Positions 62,228 through 64,000 of a stretch of DNA of 64,000 nt are shown here, piece after piece; the first letter of the stretch is position 1, and each line of letters opens with the position of its first letter. The notes beneath the pieces are model-generated. The model had not been told where the DNA came from and searched no databases. It saw only the letters and a program-made list of their open reading frames with translations. This DNA is from Yersinia enterocolitica subsp. enterocolitica (GTDB lineage: Bacteria; Pseudomonadota; Gammaproteobacteria; Enterobacterales; Enterobacteriaceae): positions 682,001-746,000 of the forward strand of contig NZ_LR590469.1 in NCBI RefSeq assembly GCF_901472495.1, written 5' to 3'. The position numbers and the translations under genes were made by a program.

Positions 62228-63925
62228 TTATTTTGTCGCTAAGGCCGTTAAAGCCTCAGGGAGTGAGCCGTAGAAGCTCAACTTACCCTCAATAGGTTGT
62301 ACCCGCGCTCTTGCCAGCGTTTTTAGCGGTTGGAAAGGAATATCCGTGATAATGAGTTGTTGATGCTCGCCCAAGGCCTCAGTGAAGCGCAGAAACGCAT
62401 TTAATCCCCCAGCATCCAGAACCGGTACAGCGTCCCATTGCAGAATGATGGTATCGTAATTTTCGCTACGGCTGAGTAATTCGTTAAATATCCGCTCTGC
62501 GGCGGCAAAAAACAGTGGCCCATTAACGCGCAACACTAGCCGATGTTCATTCATTTCAGTAGGAATTTCACTTAGACGGGTCATGCGGGCAATACGGCGC
62601 ATAAATAGCAGTGAGGCCAATACAATTCCTACCGTGATAGCAATCACCATATCGAATAATACCGTCAGACTCATACACAACAGCATGACGATAATGTCAT
62701 CTTTAGGGCCACGGCGCAGTAAGTCGACCACTTTATGCGCCTCACTCATATTCCAGGCCACGATGAGCAGCAACGAGGCCATGGCAGCCAGCGGCAGGTA
62801 TGACAACATCGGTGCCAAAACCAATAAAGCCAGTAACACCAGTAGGGCATGGATAATTGCTGACACCGGTGAGGTTGCTCCTGCACGGACGTTAGCTGCC
62901 GAACGTGCAATAGCCGCAGTGGCGGTGATACCACCGAAGAACGGTGCCACCATATTACCGAGCCCCTGACCGACTAACTCACTGTTTGAGTGATGTTTTT
63001 GCCCAGTCATGCCATCAAGAACCACTGCGCATAATAACGACTCAATCGCCCCGAGCATCGCCATCGAAAAGGCTGCTGGTAGCAGTGCCGAAAGTGTTGC
63101 CCAATTCAAAACAAATTCTTGCCCATTGGCGGCAGGGAGATGCCAGGGTAAGACAAATTGCGGCAAAATAGGGGGGATACCGTGGCCTTGTGTGCCATCA
63201 GCCAATAAATAGCCAAAACGTGAGCCGATAGTGGCAACTTGATGATCAAATAACGATAAAACTGCCATAACAGCGGTACCAGCGACGAGTGCAGGTAAGT
63301 GACCCGGTAACTTTAATTTTAATCGTGGCCAGAGAATTAATACCATCAGAGTCACAGTTGCAATTAACGTATCACTGAAGTTGATGGTTGGCAGTGCCTG
63401 GGCAAGTGCTGCTACTTTGCCCACATAAGTTTCCGGCACTTCCGGCAAGTGTAGACCGAAGAAATCTTTCACTTGCATGGTGGCGATGGTGATACCAATT
63501 CCCGAGGTAAAGCCGAGCGTGACTGACAGCGGAATATATTCAATTAAGCGGCCTAATCTGCCCAGCCCCATACACAATAAAAACACGCCAGAAAGCAATG
63601 TCGCCAGTAATAAACCGGCCAGACCAAATTGTTGTGATACTGGGTAAAGAATAACCACGAAGGCTGCGGTAGGGCCAGATACGCTATAACGGGAGCCGCC
63701 GCTGACCGCAATAACAATCCCGGCAATTGCCGAGGTATATAAGCCGTACTGTGGGGGAACACCACTGGCAATTGCCAGTGCCATAGCCAGTGGAATAGCA
63801 ATAATGCCGACAGTAATACCGGCAATTATATCTTTTATAAGGCGTTGAAGTGTATAGGTTTCTCGCCAGCAAGCGTCAATAATCGCGCTGAACGGCCTAA
63901 TGCCGTTAATTCCGTGCGTTTTCAT
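62228..63925 (-). CDS. dauA: DauA/YchM SulP-family dicarboxylate transporter
   Basis: Inner-membrane transporter of 565 residues (E. coli DauA 559). The N-terminal membrane domain starts IAGITVGIIAIPLAMALAIA (about 36-55) and includes GGSRYSVSGPTAAFVV and TATAAIARSAANVRAGATSP, the SulP signatures. The cytoplasmic STAS domain covers about 450-560 (WDAVPVLDAGGLNAFLRF). In E. coli DauA takes up C4-dicarboxylates at acidic pH. There it lies between ychH and prs; here it is downstream of kdsA and convergent with it. Confidence 0.93.
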   Translation of the reverse strand: MKTHGINGIRPFSAIIDACWRETYTLQRLIKDIIAGITVGIIAIPLAMALAIASGVPPQYGLYTSAIAGIVIAVSGGSRYSVSGPTAAFVVILYPVSQQFGLAGLLLATLLSGVFLLCMGLGRLGRLIEYIPLSVTLGFTSGIGITIATMQVKDFFGLHLPEVPETYVGKVAALAQALPTINFSDTLIATVTLMVLILWPRLKLKLPGHLPALVAGTAVMAVLSLFDHQVATIGSRFGYLLADGTQGHGIPPILPQFVLPWHLPAANGQEFVLNWATLSALLPAAFSMAMLGAIESLLCAVVLDGMTGQKHHSNSELVGQGLGNMVAPFFGGITATAAIARSAANVRAGATSPVSAIIHALLVLLALLVLAPMLSYLPLAAMASLLLIVAWNMSEAHKVVDLLRRGPKDDIIVMLLCMSLTVLFDMVIAITVGIVLASLLFMRRIARMTRLSEIPTEMNEHRLVLRVNGPLFFAAAERIFNELLSRSENYDTIILQWDAVPVLDAGGLNAFLRFTEALGEHQQLIITDIPFQPLKTLARARVQPIEGKLSFYGSLPEALTALATK

Positions 63926-64000
63926 CTAAGGTGCAAACCAAATAAAGAAAAGACAAAATAAATGGCGGCCCAATAAGGGTCCGTCTCGAGTAGCAGATAA

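Overview
The window looks like the chromosome of a Yersinia of the Y. enterocolitica group. The supporting features are an hmsHFRS biofilm operon next to phoH, a divergent ampR-ampC pair encoding a 388-residue class C beta-lactamase, an ospG-like kinase gene, and the core enterobacterial block ychF-pth-ychH-prs-ispE-lolB-hemA-prfA-prmC-sirB2-sirB1-kdsA-dauA. The species call is inferred from gene content; no 16S or tRNA gene was seen.

Layout. 1-3.7 kb: a LysR regulator cut by the window edge, an AlaX-type tRNA editing protein, a Fur-box-preceded fhuF and an M24 peptidase. 4.3-12.9 kb: hmsHFRS (export and synthesis of poly-N-acetylglucosamine), a GNAT acetyltransferase and phoH with a likely PhoB box. 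13-24 kb: chaA, a Fur-linked ferric-siderophore reductase, an MFS exporter, cbl, narX without narL, a cyanide-insensitive type bd oxidase operon (cioAB plus a 55-codon DUF2474 gene) and a MocR regulator. 24.4-30.9 kb: the arginine succinyltransferase operon astCADBE behind a sigma-54 promoter, with astC frameshifted in a run of eight G. 31.6-39.4 kb: a general porin, part of the histidine utilisation (hut) regulon with two HutC operators but a frameshifted hutC, Zur-linked zinT and an autotransporter remnant.

39.6-46.8 kb is the most unusual stretch. The N-acetylgalactosamine (aga) locus has collapsed: agaR is intact, the first ~33 codons of kbaZ are fused to the second half of agaS, and kbaY is internally deleted. 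Beyond it lie a frameshifted lipoprotein gene, a full-length ospG homologue with an amber stop at codon 26, an ISL3-type transposase with one nonsense codon, and an intact low-GC gene on the opposite strand whose product ends in four tandem copies of a 12-residue unit carrying NYDIP. That repeat resembles host Crk-type SH2-binding YDxP arrays. Next to an ospG relic, it makes the gene a candidate, apparently undescribed, type III effector.

47-64 kb returns to housekeeping genes, with dispersed palindromic repeats in the spacers, one of them inserted into the kdsA terminator.

Several broken genes between 25 and 44 kb differ from an intact frame by one base in a mononucleotide run (astC, hutC, autotransporter, agaS, lipoprotein). 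This could be real decay, slippage or sequencing error. The aga deletions and the two nonsense codons are not of that type.
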